From: an uncultured Marinosulfonomonas sp.
GTDB taxonomy: Bacteria > Pseudomonadota > Alphaproteobacteria > Rhodobacterales > Rhodobacteraceae
Direction of reading: 5' to 3'
Length of the DNA stretch: 5,179 bases
NCBI GenBank assembly: GCA_947311455.1
Contig: CAMZKY010000327.1
Span: 1-5,179 of the forward strand
The translations under genes and the position numbers were made by a program. Shown piece after piece: positions 5,070-5,179 of this stretch. The notes under the pieces were generated by a model that saw only the letters and a list, made by a program, of their open reading frames with translations, was not told the DNA's origin and did not search any database. Numbering within the stretch: the first letter of the stretch is position 1; every line of letters starts with the position of its first letter.

Positions 5070-5179
5070 ATGCCCAGATATGCCTTTAAAATCGAATATG
5101 ACGGCACGCCGTTTCATGGATGGCAGCGCCAGCCGTCACTGGCTTCTGTGCAAGGGGCCATAGAATCGGCGCTGGTTAA
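5070..5179 (+). CDS. truA: tRNA pseudouridine synthase A, N-terminal fragment
   Basis: TruA converts uridines 38-40 of the tRNA anticodon stem-loop to pseudouridine in the cytoplasm. Only the first 36 codons are in the window; the frame is open at the right edge (two bases of codon 37 remain, so the terminal TAA is not in frame). The visible part is diagnostic: MPRYAFKIEYDGTPFHGWQRQ, then SVQGAIESAL, matching the family N-terminal strand with its YDGTxFxGWQxQ motif and SVQ(G/E)xIE helix. The catalytic aspartate (in RTDAGVHA of the family) lies beyond the window. An in-frame TAA at 5058-5060 makes ATG 5070 the only possible ATG start. No Shine-Dalgarno sequence precedes it, only CCCTTTTT, so it may be weakly translated or start on a short-leader transcript. 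It is 313 nt away from the RNase gene and is probably transcribed separately. Confidence 0.93.
   Translation, partial: MPRYAFKIEYDGTPFHGWQRQPSLASVQGAIESALV

Noticed and set aside
4908..5117. 69-codon minus-strand ORF overlapping the truA start
   Set aside because: It runs antisense into the conserved truA N-terminus and its translation is low-complexity basic sequence without family resemblance.

Overview
The window looks like a housekeeping stretch of an alphaproteobacterial chromosome, most likely Rhodobacterales (Roseobacter/Rhodobacter group). This rests on protein resemblance and gene order: DUF2948 - hisD - UPF0262 - low-molecular-weight phosphatase, then infA - maf - short RNase E/G, an arrangement I associate with that order. 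No mobile element, CRISPR array, rRNA or tRNA was seen.

Region 1 (1-2732, + strand) is a tightly packed run of four genes: a DUF2948 protein, histidinol dehydrogenase (hisD), a UPF0262 protein and a phosphatase of the LMW-PTP/ArsC fold. Gaps are 5 nt and 1 nt, and hisD/UPF0262 share an ATGA overlap, so the four are probably one transcript. Only hisD has a clear biochemical role, the last two oxidation steps of histidine synthesis. Two members belong to families of unknown function.

Region 2 (2733-2917) is a 185-nt intergenic control region. It holds a perfect-spacing tandem 11-bp repeat, a consensus -35 hexamer (TTGACA), two adjoining small hairpins and a strong Shine-Dalgarno sequence in front of infA.

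Region 3 (2918-4756, + strand) is infA (initiation factor IF-1), maf (YhdE-type nucleotide pyrophosphatase/septum inhibitor) and a compact RNase E/G-family endoribonuclease. The gap is 4 nt and then an ATGA overlap. These genes link translation initiation, nucleotide-pool cleaning and RNA processing.

Region 4 (4757-5069) has no confident gene. On the minus strand it contains a 52-codon open frame that reads like a small single-pass membrane protein but lacks a standard start codon. Its stop overlaps the stop of the RNase gene. A 10-bp-stem inverted repeat lies in the same place. The zinc-finger gene yacG, which I would expect after the RNase gene in relatives, is not here. Region 5 (5070-end) is the 5' end of truA (tRNA pseudouridine synthase A), cut by the window edge.

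I do not see a convincing new multi-gene system. The observations most worth checking are the startless minus-strand ORF, the tandem repeat upstream of infA and the unusual phosphatase P-loop.
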